Assembly: GCA_964472715.1 (NCBI GenBank)
Contig: CAYYMT010000002.1
Span: 1-64,000, forward strand
DNA: 64,000 bases
Direction: 5' to 3'
Source of the DNA: JAFGTP01 sp964472715
Lineage (GTDB): Bacteria > Fidelibacterota > UBA2242 > JAFGTP01
Positions 35,886-45,330 of this stretch are shown piece after piece (within the stretch, counting starts at the first letter, position 1; the number at the start of each line of letters is the position of its first letter). Both the position numbers and the translations under genes were made by a program. The notes under the pieces were generated by a model. It made no database searches and was not told where the DNA came from. It saw only the letters and a list, made by a program, of their open reading frames with translations.

Positions 35886-37325
35886 TCACTCCGTTTCAAA
35901 CAGATGGCTTTCCATATGACTGACATCAACAGCCAGCCCATATTTTTCTTTCAGATGGCGGGCGAGATTTTCAGCGCAATAGACAGACCGGTGCTGGCCG
36001 CCGGTGCAACCGAAGCTAACCATTAAATGGGTAAAATTCCGTTCCAGGTAATTATCCACCGCCATATCTACAATCCCATTCGTCTTATCTATAAAATTTT
36101 TAACGTCATCTTTGGTACGAAAAAATTCAATGACGTCCTGATCCCTGCCTGTAGACTGGCTGAATTCGGCATACCTCCCGGGATTGCTGAGACAGCGGCA
36201 ATCAAAAATAAATCCTCCGCCATTCCCCGATGTATCAACGGGAAGTCCTTTCTTATAAGAAAAACTTTTAATTGTCACTGTGAGATCATTTTGTTCTTTG
36301 ACAATATTTCGTAACAACTGTGATTTTGTTGTCTTTTGCAGGGCATTTAAAAGACTGGGGAGTTTCAGGGGCATTCGATAATTTTCCAGTAAATACTCCA
36401 GATTTTTTAAAGCATAGGGTATTGATTTTAAGAAATGACGCTTCTTTTCATAAAACCCCCGAAAGCCATATGCCCCCATGGCCTGCATGATTCGAATCAG
36501 CACATATCCCTGAAAATATTCCAAAAATTCTTCCCTGTTTACCGGAATATACTGTTCCAGTTCGTCCAGGTAATAGGCCATTAATTCCGACCGTACATGC
36601 TGTGGAATATTCGCTTTGGAGTCATAAAGCAACGAGGCCAGGTCATATTGCAGCGCGCCTTCTCTTCCCCCCTGGTAATCGATAAAATAGACATCCTCAT
36701 GCTTCAGCATAATATTTCGCGACTGAAAATCCCGGTATAAAAAATAATGGCAATCGGTTTGCAATAAATAATCGGTGAAAGTATGAAAATCCTTTTCCAG
36801 TTCCTGCTCGTTAAAGCCAATCCTGGCCAGTTTGAGAAAATAATATTTAAAATAATTCAGGTCCCACATCATGGACTGCTTGTCAAAACTGTGACGGGGA
36901 TAAGCATAAGAAAAATCCAGATTCTTACTGCCGGCAACCTGGAATTGCGGCAGATTTTTAAGTACTTTTTTATAAGTCCTTTTAAGTTGATCCGGAAATT
37001 CTTCTCCCTGGTAAATTCCCGACAAATATTGATATAGCGTTATATCCCCAAGATCCTCCTGCAAATAAATATTATTCACAAGGTCGCTGAGGTAGATGCG
37101 GGGAACATTTAAATTTTTTGCATAAAACTGTTCACTGTAATATAAAAAAGCCTGGTTTTCCTGGTAATCTTCATTAAATGTACCAATGGCGCTTTTGGTT
37201 TTGCCGTATATTCTTATATATTCACGGTAGGAGCCGGAGCGGGGTAGTTTCTGTACCTCAAGGGCTTCTTCTCCAGACCATCTTACGAACATTTCAATTA
37301 ATTTATTTTTGGTTTCAGTATTCAT
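35886..37325 (-). CDS. AmgK-type phosphotransferase fused to RapZ C-terminal domain
   Basis: A 479-residue protein of two parts. The first (about 1-335) is an APH-type phosphotransferase fold with the catalytic loop HYFLYRDFQSRNIMLK (near 198-213), and the metal Asp in DYQGGREGALQYDLASLLYD, as in AmgK, the anomeric MurNAc/GlcNAc kinase. The second (about 345-475) matches the C-terminal half of the RapZ adaptor: FDCRCLSNPGR, FFRTKDDVKNFID and FGCTGGQHRSVYCAENLARHL. RapZ in E. coli uses this domain to bind glucosamine-6-phosphate and to target RNase E to the GlmZ sRNA. No RapZ N-terminal ATPase is present. The fusion suggests sugar-kinase control by GlcN6P (inference). It is 6 nt upstream of the MurU-like gene. 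Confidence 0.85.
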   Translation of the reverse strand: MNTETKNKLIEMFVRWSGEEALEVQKLPRSGSYREYIRIYGKTKSAIGTFNEDYQENQAFLYYSEQFYAKNLNVPRIYLSDLVNNIYLQEDLGDITLYQYLSGIYQGEEFPDQLKRTYKKVLKNLPQFQVAGSKNLDFSYAYPRHSFDKQSMMWDLNYFKYYFLKLARIGFNEQELEKDFHTFTDYLLQTDCHYFLYRDFQSRNIMLKHEDVYFIDYQGGREGALQYDLASLLYDSKANIPQHVRSELMAYYLDELEQYIPVNREEFLEYFQGYVLIRIMQAMGAYGFRGFYEKKRHFLKSIPYALKNLEYLLENYRMPLKLPSLLNALQKTTKSQLLRNIVKEQNDLTVTIKSFSYKKGLPVDTSGNGGGFIFDCRCLSNPGRYAEFSQSTGRDQDVIEFFRTKDDVKNFIDKTNGIVDMAVDNYLERNFTHLMVSFGCTGGQHRSVYCAENLARHLKEKYGLAVDVSHMESHLFETE

Positions 37326-37482
37326 CTTCTCTCTTTGGTTAGTATTTAAAATTACCCATAAAATCTAAAAAACAGACTGTAAATTACCAAAAAGCGACTA
37401 AATATCTGTACATTTTTTTGGCTTTTTCAAAATTAATCATGAAATTAGTCAACTTAAATACATAAAAAATGCAAGGAAATCT

Positions 37483-40443
37483 ATGGACGCGCATGAATTA
37501 ATCTACTACTACAATAAATTTAAATTCGGTGATGAATGCTATCACAACCTGATGACCGACCGCATCGAAAGTATCTTACTGGTCTCATCCTTTTACGATG
37601 CCTATACTTTTGAGCAGGACGGCCAGTTATCGCAGCAAATTTTTGGCGAATACCGGGAATTAAATCTTTCCATGGTACCAAAAATAACCAGCGTACCAAC
37701 GGGTACGGAAGCGCTTAAGTTGCTTGAGCATGAAAAATTTGATATGGTCATTACCATGATGCACATCGGTAAAACCTCTCCTTTTACCCTGGCTGAAACC
37801 ATTAAACAACAGGATCCCAATCTGCCGGTGGTGCTTTTACTCAGTATGCTTTCCGATACTAAATACCTGAAAAATAAGGATGATACAAAATTCTTCGACG
37901 ACATTTTCCTCTGGAATGGCGATTCAAAACTCTTTCTGGCCATCATCAAATCCCTGGAAGATAAAATCAATTGTGAAGCCGATACACAAAATGGCCTGGT
38001 GCGCGTAGTTCTGATTGTTGAAGACTCCATTAAATATTATTCAATGTTTCTTCCGTTACTTTATCAGGAAATCATGAAACAGACCCAGTATCTGATTGAA
38101 AGTGATGTGGCGGAAAACAATAAACGGCTGCGAATGCGCGCCCGCCCAAAATTAATTCTGGTACACAACCTGGAAGACGCAATGGAATTTTTTAATCAAT
38201 ACCAGGAATATGTCATCGGTGTGATCTCCGATACCAGCTATCCTTTTAACGATGAAATGGATATGCATGCCGGCGTTAAGCTGATTTCAGCCGTCAAAAA
38301 AAGTGTTTTTGATATTCCTACAGTCCTCCTTTCTTCCGATCGATCCAACAAAAAAAATGCTGACGAAATCGAATCGCTTTTTCTTTATAAATACTCTTCA
38401 CGGCTCCTGAGACGATTGCAGAATTTTATCTTGAATCACATGGGCTTTGGTGAATTTATTTTTCGCACAGCTGATCAGACAGAATTAACCCGCGCAAAAA
38501 CACTGGGCGAATTTAAAGAGAAACTCCACCAGATTCCCAATGAATCCATTCTGTTTCACAGTGAAGCCAATCATTTTTCCGCCTGGTTAATGGCCCGGGG
38601 AGAAATTGAAATCGCCAGAAAATTAAAACCCTTAACCTATAAAGATTTTGCCTCTATTGAAGAGTTAAGAGGCTACCTGATATCAACGATCCTGGATATT
38701 CAAAAAATTCACGGCCGCGGTAAGATCATTAATTTTTATGATTATATTAATCTCGCCCCCAATGAAGTGACCCGTCTCTGCAGCGGATCGCTCGGTGGAA
38801 AAGGCAGGGGCCTGGCCTTTTTAAACTCCCTGCTGGTGGCTATGGATTTTGATGAAAAATATCCGGAGGTCAATATTTTCCTGCCCAATACAGCTATTAT
38901 CGGTACCAATGAATTCGACAAATTTATCGAGATCAATAATATTGTTGAGGAAGACCTTTATGAAAAAACGGACCGTGAAGTTGACGAATATTTTATCAAT
39001 TGCCGCCTAACGGATAAACTGATGCACCGGTTGGACATTATTCTGGATAATGCCCGCTATCCCCTCGCTGTGCGAAGTTCGGGACTTCTGGAAGACTCCT
39101 ATGCCGAACCTTTTGCCGGTATATACAGAACCTTTATGCTGCCCAACAATCATTCTGAAAAAAGCCTTCGTATGAAACAACTAACCGATGCCATCAAACT
39201 GGTCTTCGCTTCGGTTTTTAATTCCAAAACAAGGGAATATATTGAAAATATGGCCCATCAGTTGGATGAAGAAAAAATGGCGGTGATCATTCAGCAAATT
39301 GTGGGCAATCAATTCGGAGAAAGATATTTTTATCCCTCCTTTTCCGGAGTGGCCCAGTCATATAATTTTTATCCCATTGCCGATATGAAAAACAAGGACG
39401 GGATTGTCTCACTTGCTGTGGGTATGGGAAAAGGAGTTGTGGAAGGCGGCCGGATTTTTAGGTTTTGTCCCAAATATCCGAAAAAAGAATTTCTCCTCCC
39501 TGAAGCCCAGTTGAAAAATTCGCAACAGTCTTTTTACACCCTGAACCTGGAAAGAAACAATATTAACCTGATTGACGGGGAAGATTCCACACTGGAAAAA
39601 CTCAGTATTTATGAAGCCAAAAAACATGAATCCCTAAATCATGTCGCCTCAACCTGGGATTATCAGAACAGCCGGCTCTATCCCGGCACAAAACGCAAAG
39701 GGGCGCTTGTTATTAATTTTGACAATATTATCAAATATGATTACATCCCCTTCGCCAGGATCATGGAAAATATTCTGGACATTGCCCAGACGGCATTGGG
39801 AATGCCGGCGGAAATCGAGTTTGCCGTTGACCTGAACAGGAACAATGAATATAACAAACCAACCTTTTATATTCTCCAGGTCCGGCCCCTTACAATTCGT
39901 TCTGAAGATGTGGAAATCCCAAAGGATATTCCAAAAGAAAAATTATTTCTATCCTCCTGTCACAGTATGGGAAATGGCATTATCAACAATCTTACGGATG
40001 TCATTTTTGTGAAGCCGGATACTTTTGATAAAACCAAGACCGAACAAATGAGGGATGAAATTTCCAAAATTAATAAACAAATGAAAGAACAGGGACAATC
40101 TTATATTCTTATCGGGCCCGGCCGCTGGGGATCACAGGACCGGTTTTTGGGCATTCCGGTAAAATTTGTAGACATATCTTATGCAAAAGTGATCATCGAA
40201 GCGGGTATCAAAGACTTTGACATTGATCCTTCACAGGGCACACATTTTTTTCATAATGTCGTTGCCATGGAATTGGGATATTTATCGATCCCGGTCAATA
40301 GCAATGATTGTCATCTCGACTGGAAATGGCTCTGCCGGCAGAATGTTATTGAAGATGGCCAATTTTTTCGTCATGTAAAACTCAAACAACCGGCAGTTGT
40401 GAAAATGGACGGGAAGCATGGTGACGCCATTATTTACAAATAA
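37483..40443 (+). CDS. Two receiver-like modules fused to PEP/pyruvate-binding domain
   Basis: A 986-residue cytoplasmic protein. Two receiver-like domains head it: one around 28-165 (ESILLVSSFYDAYT, then FDMVITMMHIG) and a second around 180-320 (RVVLIVEDSIKYYSMFLPLL, with VIGVISDTSYP). Both lack a clear phospho-Asp set, so signalling may be non-canonical. The C-terminal half (about 425-960) is a PPDK/PEP synthase-type ATP-binding region: SGSLGGKGRGLAFL, LAVRSSGLLEDS (about 528-539), QQIVGNQFG, LQVRPLTIR (about 800) and LIGPGRWGSQDR. The His-swivel and PEP-carboxylating domains of full PPDK are absent. Its role is unknown. A hybrid histidine kinase follows 14 nt downstream in the same direction and may be its partner. 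Confidence 0.82.
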   Translation: MDAHELIYYYNKFKFGDECYHNLMTDRIESILLVSSFYDAYTFEQDGQLSQQIFGEYRELNLSMVPKITSVPTGTEALKLLEHEKFDMVITMMHIGKTSPFTLAETIKQQDPNLPVVLLLSMLSDTKYLKNKDDTKFFDDIFLWNGDSKLFLAIIKSLEDKINCEADTQNGLVRVVLIVEDSIKYYSMFLPLLYQEIMKQTQYLIESDVAENNKRLRMRARPKLILVHNLEDAMEFFNQYQEYVIGVISDTSYPFNDEMDMHAGVKLISAVKKSVFDIPTVLLSSDRSNKKNADEIESLFLYKYSSRLLRRLQNFILNHMGFGEFIFRTADQTELTRAKTLGEFKEKLHQIPNESILFHSEANHFSAWLMARGEIEIARKLKPLTYKDFASIEELRGYLISTILDIQKIHGRGKIINFYDYINLAPNEVTRLCSGSLGGKGRGLAFLNSLLVAMDFDEKYPEVNIFLPNTAIIGTNEFDKFIEINNIVEEDLYEKTDREVDEYFINCRLTDKLMHRLDIILDNARYPLAVRSSGLLEDSYAEPFAGIYRTFMLPNNHSEKSLRMKQLTDAIKLVFASVFNSKTREYIENMAHQLDEEKMAVIIQQIVGNQFGERYFYPSFSGVAQSYNFYPIADMKNKDGIVSLAVGMGKGVVEGGRIFRFCPKYPKKEFLLPEAQLKNSQQSFYTLNLERNNINLIDGEDSTLEKLSIYEAKKHESLNHVASTWDYQNSRLYPGTKRKGALVINFDNIIKYDYIPFARIMENILDIAQTALGMPAEIEFAVDLNRNNEYNKPTFYILQVRPLTIRSEDVEIPKDIPKEKLFLSSCHSMGNGIINNLTDVIFVKPDTFDKTKTEQMRDEISKINKQMKEQGQSYILIGPGRWGSQDRFLGIPVKFVDISYAKVIIEAGIKDFDIDPSQGTHFFHNVVAMELGYLSIPVNSNDCHLDWKWLCRQNVIEDGQFFRHVKLKQPAVVKMDGKHGDAIIYK

Positions 40444-40457
40444 CAAAAATTGAAAGC

Positions 40458-42377
40458 GTGCCATTACTAATGAATTATTTAAATCCTATAACGCTGAAAT
40501 TTCAAGGTAACAAAAAGCACCTTGAACAGAAATTTCTCGAATATTATCTGGAGCGGAAAATATTTCAGCAAAGGGTTGCCATGGTATCCGGTACGGTTCT
40601 TTACTTGTTGTTCAGTTTTCTTGATGTTCTGATGATCCCGGAAAAAAGTCATCTCTTCTTAGGAATGCGATTTTTTATTGTTATGCCGGCCGCCCTTTTT
40701 ACACTGGTTTTGAGTTTTCAAAAAATCTATAAAAAAATCAGTCAACCGGCCTTATTCGTGACCAATTTTATCGGCGCTGTCGTCATTATCATTATGATCA
40801 TCATTGCCCATCCCCCGGTTACATATCTCTATTACGCCGGCGAGATCCTCGTCATTATTTTTGCCTTTACCTTTAGCGGGCTGCGGTTTATTTGGTCACT
40901 GGTGCTGAGCATCCTGATCATATTGATCTACCAGGCATCGGCAATTTATAATAACACACCACTTCTTTATATTATTAATAATAATTTCTTTTTTATATCC
41001 GCTAATTTCCTCTGCCTCACGGCCGCTTATATCATTGAATCCACCATGCGCAATGACTTTTTACAGTCAATTCTGTTGCAAAAAGAAAAAGATAAGGTTT
41101 CTGAACTTAACAAAAATTTAGAAGAAAAAGTTAAACTGAGAACTGAACAGTTGGAATTAACCAATCAACAACTGCAAGAGGAACTCGCTCATAGCCATCA
41201 GCTAAGGAAAGAGCAAAAAAAATTGCAGAATCAACTGATACAATCCCAAAAAATGGAGGCTATCGGGCAATTAGCCGGCGGAGTCGCTCATGATTTCAAC
41301 AATCTTCTGACTGTTATCAATGGCTATGCTGATATTATTATGTATACCACAAAATCGGACCATCCGCTTTATGAACCGGTTGAGCAAATTCTGGAAGCCG
41401 GGAAAAAGGCCGCTGATCTGACCGCCCAACTACTGGCTTTTGGCCGTAAACAACTCTTGCATCCGGCTATTATCGATCTCAATATCCTGATCAAAGATTT
41501 TGAAAAAATGCTCAGCAGTGTCGTCAAAAATGATAATGCCATTACTTTTAAATATTCAGATAATCCTATTAACATTAATATCGACTCACGGCAGATGGAG
41601 CAAGTCCTATTAAACCTTGTTCTCAACGCGAAAGATGCCATTCAGGACGGCGGTACAGTTACTATTGAAATTTCAAAAATTACTATTAATGAGGAAAACG
41701 CTTCCAAATTTCCAAAAGATACTCCCGCCGACTATGCCATGATATCCGTCCGTGATACTGGTGTCGGCATGGACCGGGAGATCGTCGATCATATTTTTGA
41801 TCCTTTTTACACAACCAAAGAAATGGGCAAAGGTACCGGACTGGGACTGTCCACAGTTTTCGGCATTATCCTGCAAAGTAAAGGAAATATTTATGTCACC
41901 AGTGAAAAAGGTATTGGGACGGAATTCCGGATTACTTTCCCATTGGTGGAATCTCCCGCTAAACTGGCGTTAGAAAACATTGAAGAATCAGAAAAGGACT
42001 TTTATGGAAAAGGCCTGATCCTGATCATTGAAGACAATCAGGAAGTGAAAAAATATGTCAGAAAGACCCTGAACTATTTCGGCTATGATACCCTGGAAGC
42101 AAAAGATTATCTCGAAGCCGCGCCGATTTTTGAAAAATTATATTTTAATATTGATCTGGTTGTCAGTGATGTCATGCTGCCGGGCATTAGCGGCGAAAAA
42201 ATTATTGAAACTTTTCTGAAAATAAAACAGGATCTCAAATATATTCTGATTTCCGGTTATACCGATTCGATCCTGGACAATAAAAAGCACATCAGCCGGG
42301 GAAATTTTATCCAAAAACCCTTTTCCCGTGAGCAATTAATGGAAAAGGTAAAATTTAATCTATCAAAGACATCCTAA
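40458..42377 (+). CDS. Hybrid sensor histidine kinase
   Basis: A 639-residue membrane signalling protein. An N-terminal region has six predicted membrane helices (about 35-200), then a coiled-coil (about 205-255), the phospho-acceptor H-box GVAHDFNNLLTVINGYAD (His near 278), an HATPase with the N-box NLVLNAKDAIQDGG and G-boxes DTGVGMD and GKGTGLGLSTV, and a C-terminal receiver whose phospho-Asp is in LVVSDVMLPG (about 568). It has no PAS domain, so the input is probably in the membrane region. The gene begins at a GTG at 40458 or the ATG at 40470; neither has a strong ribosome site. It follows the PEP-binding protein by 14 nt and precedes mutM. Confidence 0.92.
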   Translation: MPLLMNYLNPITLKFQGNKKHLEQKFLEYYLERKIFQQRVAMVSGTVLYLLFSFLDVLMIPEKSHLFLGMRFFIVMPAALFTLVLSFQKIYKKISQPALFVTNFIGAVVIIIMIIIAHPPVTYLYYAGEILVIIFAFTFSGLRFIWSLVLSILIILIYQASAIYNNTPLLYIINNNFFFISANFLCLTAAYIIESTMRNDFLQSILLQKEKDKVSELNKNLEEKVKLRTEQLELTNQQLQEELAHSHQLRKEQKKLQNQLIQSQKMEAIGQLAGGVAHDFNNLLTVINGYADIIMYTTKSDHPLYEPVEQILEAGKKAADLTAQLLAFGRKQLLHPAIIDLNILIKDFEKMLSSVVKNDNAITFKYSDNPININIDSRQMEQVLLNLVLNAKDAIQDGGTVTIEISKITINEENASKFPKDTPADYAMISVRDTGVGMDREIVDHIFDPFYTTKEMGKGTGLGLSTVFGIILQSKGNIYVTSEKGIGTEFRITFPLVESPAKLALENIEESEKDFYGKGLILIIEDNQEVKKYVRKTLNYFGYDTLEAKDYLEAAPIFEKLYFNIDLVVSDVMLPGISGEKIIETFLKIKQDLKYILISGYTDSILDNKKHISRGNFIQKPFSREQLMEKVKFNLSKTS

Positions 42378-42399
42378 AATTAGCAGGAATAGTATAATC

Positions 42400-43236
42400 A
42401 TGCCCGAATTACCCGAAGTAGAAACAATTGTACGATCTTTAAATAATCATGTGCGAAACCGTGTCATTACCGGCGTGACCATCAATTTTGCCAAAATCAT
42501 CGCCAATCATCAACCCGCTCCTTTCCGGAATAAAGTGACTGGCAAAAAGATCATTGATATATCACGGCGGGGGAAATATATTGTCTTCCATCTATCAGAG
42601 AATTGGTTTCTGATACTTCACCTGCGCATGACGGGGAAAGTCATCATAGCGCAGGATGATCAACAGGAAACCAAACATGACCACCTGGTGCTTACACTTG
42701 ATAATGATACGAGACTATTCTATAATGATACACGAAAATTCGGCCGGTTCTATCTGACCCAAAACCCTGAAGAAAAACTGGGCAGATTAGGCCCCGAACC
42801 TCTGAGTGAAAATTTTAGATCCATTAATTTTTACGAGAAACTTCAGGCCACACAGCGCAGGATCAAAGCGGTTTTGCTGGACCAGAGTATTGTGGCCGGA
42901 CTGGGAAATATCTACACCGATGAAGCGCTCTTTGAAGCCGGCATTCATCCGGAGCAGCCGGCATCAACAATCTCACGGCAGAAACAAAAAAAACTCTTTT
43001 TCGCAATCCAAAATGTCTTGCGGAAGGGAATTCAGAATAAAGGTACTTCTCTAGGCGATGGACAGACCAATTATGTCTCCTCAGACAGCGCCAGCGGCAG
43101 CAACCAACACTCGCTGCAGGTCTTTGCCCGCACCGGCCGGCCTTGCCCAAAGTGCCGGCGGCCTGTCAAAAAAATTGTCGTTGCTCAGCGGGGGACACAT
43201 TATTGCTCTAATTGTCAGCGGTTGCGGAAAGGGTAA
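42400..43236 (+). CDS. mutM: Formamidopyrimidine-DNA glycosylase
   Basis: Repair enzyme that removes 8-oxoguanine and formamidopyrimidines from DNA and cuts the strand. The 278 residues begin with the invariant PELPEVETIV, in which the Pro after Met is the catalytic nucleophile and the following Glu is catalytic. The helix-two-turn-helix DNA-binding segment is LDQSIVAGLGNIYTDEALFE (about 163-182). The C-terminal zinc finger shows CPKC and CSNC (about 248-251 and 270-273). The family can also be MutM/Nei; the H2TH and zinc-finger arrangement and PELPEVET start favour MutM. It follows the kinase gene by 22 nt and converges on the ATPase gene. Confidence 0.96.
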   Translation: MPELPEVETIVRSLNNHVRNRVITGVTINFAKIIANHQPAPFRNKVTGKKIIDISRRGKYIVFHLSENWFLILHLRMTGKVIIAQDDQQETKHDHLVLTLDNDTRLFYNDTRKFGRFYLTQNPEEKLGRLGPEPLSENFRSINFYEKLQATQRRIKAVLLDQSIVAGLGNIYTDEALFEAGIHPEQPASTISRQKQKKLFFAIQNVLRKGIQNKGTSLGDGQTNYVSSDSASGSNQHSLQVFARTGRPCPKCRRPVKKIVVAQRGTHYCSNCQRLRKG

Positions 43237-43252
43237 ATTTTTCACACTAGAA

Positions 43253-44434
43253 TTATATGAACTTCCCAAAGGGCAGAAAATGTATTTTACATCCATTTTT
43301 CACAATGCTCTCTTTTTCCACTTCAGAAATAACAAATCCTTCTTCGGGTTGATATTTTTTAATAAAACTTTGGAAAGCGCGGGTGACTTTCGGCCTTTTT
43401 TTAATTTCAACAGGAATTCGTTCATCTTTGATGAAATCGACTTCTGCCTGTGATGTGGTACGCCAATATTTAAGTTCAATTCCCTTTTTTAGATATTCTG
43501 AATAGACAAGATTTTCATAAAATGCACCAATTTGCTGTTCATTAATCGAAAAATCGCCGGCACATTGATTTCTAAAACCATGATCCAGAAAATATATCTT
43601 GGGTACTTTCACGATTTCCAGCCGTTTATTTGTATAAAAAGTTGAACATCTTTTACAGATAAAGGTCTGTTCCAGGATATACATATACTTTTTTAATGTA
43701 TTAAAATTAAAGCCGGAAATTTGTGACAATTCATTGTATTGTAGCATATTTCCTATCTGCAATGCCAGGGCTTTGAGTAGTTTTATCAGTTGATCATTTT
43801 TACTTAATTGCATAATTTCTTTTATTTCTCTCAACAAATAAGTGTCATATATGTTTTCCAATACAAATTTCTTTTCTTCATTTGAATCCGATAAAACAAC
43901 CCGTGGATATCCGCCATACTGCATATATTCGTGAATGTATTTTTGTATTTTCGTATTTATTGTCTCTTTAAAAGCACCCTGCTTATAAATACCAAAGAGT
44001 TTTTCATCTTTAAATAAAAGAAATTCACTAAAAGAAAATGGATGAAGTTGAAAGATAAAAATTCTACCAACCAGATATTTTAAACTATTAATTGATAAAT
44101 CCGTTGAAGATGAACCGGAGATAATAATTTTAATTTTTTGGGTGTCATAAATATATTTTAGATGTTTTCCTCCATTTTTTGCATATTGAACTTCATCTAT
44201 AAATAAAAAATCATAACCAGCTACATGCAAATCAATAAAGGAATTGATATCATTTTCAAATAATTGTTTTACTTCTACATTTTCTAAAGTAATTGAATTT
44301 ACGTTTTGATATTTTTTTAATAAGTTGGTGATCATAGTTGTTTTGCCACATTGTCTGGCACCAACCACTGCAATAATCTCTTTTTTTTTCATGTATTTAA
44401 TAATTTTTTGTTCAATTTCTCTTTTAATATACAT
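43253..44434 (-). CDS. AAA-14/DUF4143 ATPase
   Basis: A 393-residue ATPase with AAA_14 and DUF4143 regions. Walker A is VGARQCGKTT (about 25-34), the Asp-Glu Walker B is FLFIDEVQYAKNGGKHLKY (about 75-95), and a DUF4143 part (about 195-365) includes QAEVDFIKDERIPVEIK, a segment resembling PD-(D/E)xK-like nuclease cores (the E-x-D and E-x-K pattern). Proteins of this family are common, frequently transferred and of unknown role. The coding region is markedly more AT-rich than mutM beside it, a sign of foreign origin. The ATG at 44434 follows GAGG. Two identical palindromes lie just upstream (44466-44519). Confidence 0.88.
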   Translation of the reverse strand: MYIKREIEQKIIKYMKKKEIIAVVGARQCGKTTMITNLLKKYQNVNSITLENVEVKQLFENDINSFIDLHVAGYDFLFIDEVQYAKNGGKHLKYIYDTQKIKIIISGSSSTDLSINSLKYLVGRIFIFQLHPFSFSEFLLFKDEKLFGIYKQGAFKETINTKIQKYIHEYMQYGGYPRVVLSDSNEEKKFVLENIYDTYLLREIKEIMQLSKNDQLIKLLKALALQIGNMLQYNELSQISGFNFNTLKKYMYILEQTFICKRCSTFYTNKRLEIVKVPKIYFLDHGFRNQCAGDFSINEQQIGAFYENLVYSEYLKKGIELKYWRTTSQAEVDFIKDERIPVEIKKRPKVTRAFQSFIKKYQPEEGFVISEVEKESIVKNGCKIHFLPFGKFI

Positions 44435-44465
44435 TTTAAAACCTCTTAAAACTTAACAATCATAT

Positions 44466-44519
44466 AATTTTAACCCCGTTAAAATTACACTGTATTACAA
44501 TTTTAACCCCGTTAAAATT
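44466..44519. promoter_or_regulatory. Two identical 21-bp palindromes upstream of the DUF4143 ATPase
   Basis: Positions 44466-44486 and 44499-44519 are the same perfect inverted repeat: 9-nt arms AATTTTAAC and GTTAAAATT around a CCC centre. The starts are 33 bp apart, close to three helical turns, so two dimers would sit on the same face of the DNA. A half-copy (GGTTAAAATT) follows at about 44530. The pair lies 32-85 bp upstream of the ATPase start, as an operator pair would. The binding protein is not identified. Confidence 0.7.
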
Positions 44520-44561
44520 AAATTCCAAGGTTAAAATTGGTTTTTCTTATACTTTTAATTG

Positions 44562-45272
44562 TTAATTACTCCGCCTCAAAAACAATCTCATGGTCCACAA
44601 CAAAACCAAAACATGCACTAAAAACCCGATTCCCAGAAAAATCCAATAATTCTTTCCCTGCGCGAAATAGGCTTCGGCAATCCAGAAAGTCGGCATAATT
44701 CCGGCAAAATATTTCCACCAGGCCATGAAAAAATAGGCGATAACAGGACCTGCCACACTGATCCCCATGAGTTTTCCGATTGCCAGGCCTTCCACCTTAT
44801 TGCTGGCCACACTGGCCATGATCAGGGCGTACATCGGTGTTTCCAGGGCTAAAATAATAATCAAGGGTAATAACCGCGGAAGATTCATCTCACCCAGATT
44901 AAAAATTATCAATATAAATAAGGACTGGAAAAAAACCGCCAGCATAGGCGCGAATACCTTGAACAGCAAATACCCCTCTTTGCGAATCGGTGTCACAGAC
45001 ATGTAGGTGAGTATATTTTCATCCCGGTCATCCAATAGATTAAAACCGATCACCATGCCGGACATCATCGGCGCCATTGTCAAAATGAAGAGCGTTGCAA
45101 AATTATAATGAATACTCAGGTCAAAATAGTCGATCAAATACCGCTGCGCTATTGGTAGTACAAAGCGAAACAGGGCCGCCATAAACAAAGGAATTCCAAG
45201 AATTAGCAGCATAAAGGAATCCCTGAATATACTTTTTATTAAACTACTGCCTAAAACTTTTATTGCTCTCAT
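44562..45272 (-). CDS. ABC-2-type transporter permease
   Basis: Six-helix membrane protein of 236 residues, the second permease of the TetR-controlled ABC unit. An ABC-2-like arrangement shows in the hydrophobic segments at about 17-45, 58-80, 95-125, 135-155, 165-190 and 205-230, and the cytoplasmic DDRDENILTYMSVTPIRKEG between helices 2 and 3 is the coupling-loop pattern of the ABC-2 family. It has no ATP-binding motif of its own. It begins 58 nt downstream of the first permease. The substrate is unknown; drug or lipid export is the usual role. Confidence 0.85.
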   Translation of the reverse strand: MRAIKVLGSSLIKSIFRDSFMLLILGIPLFMAALFRFVLPIAQRYLIDYFDLSIHYNFATLFILTMAPMMSGMVIGFNLLDDRDENILTYMSVTPIRKEGYLLFKVFAPMLAVFFQSLFILIIFNLGEMNLPRLLPLIIILALETPMYALIMASVASNKVEGLAIGKLMGISVAGPVIAYFFMAWWKYFAGIMPTFWIAEAYFAQGKNYWIFLGIGFLVHVLVLLWTMRLFLRRSN

Positions 45273-45330
45273 ATATCAATCCTTATTTAATAAAAATTCG
45301 CGATTATCCGTGTCATCAGCGAACCATCAC

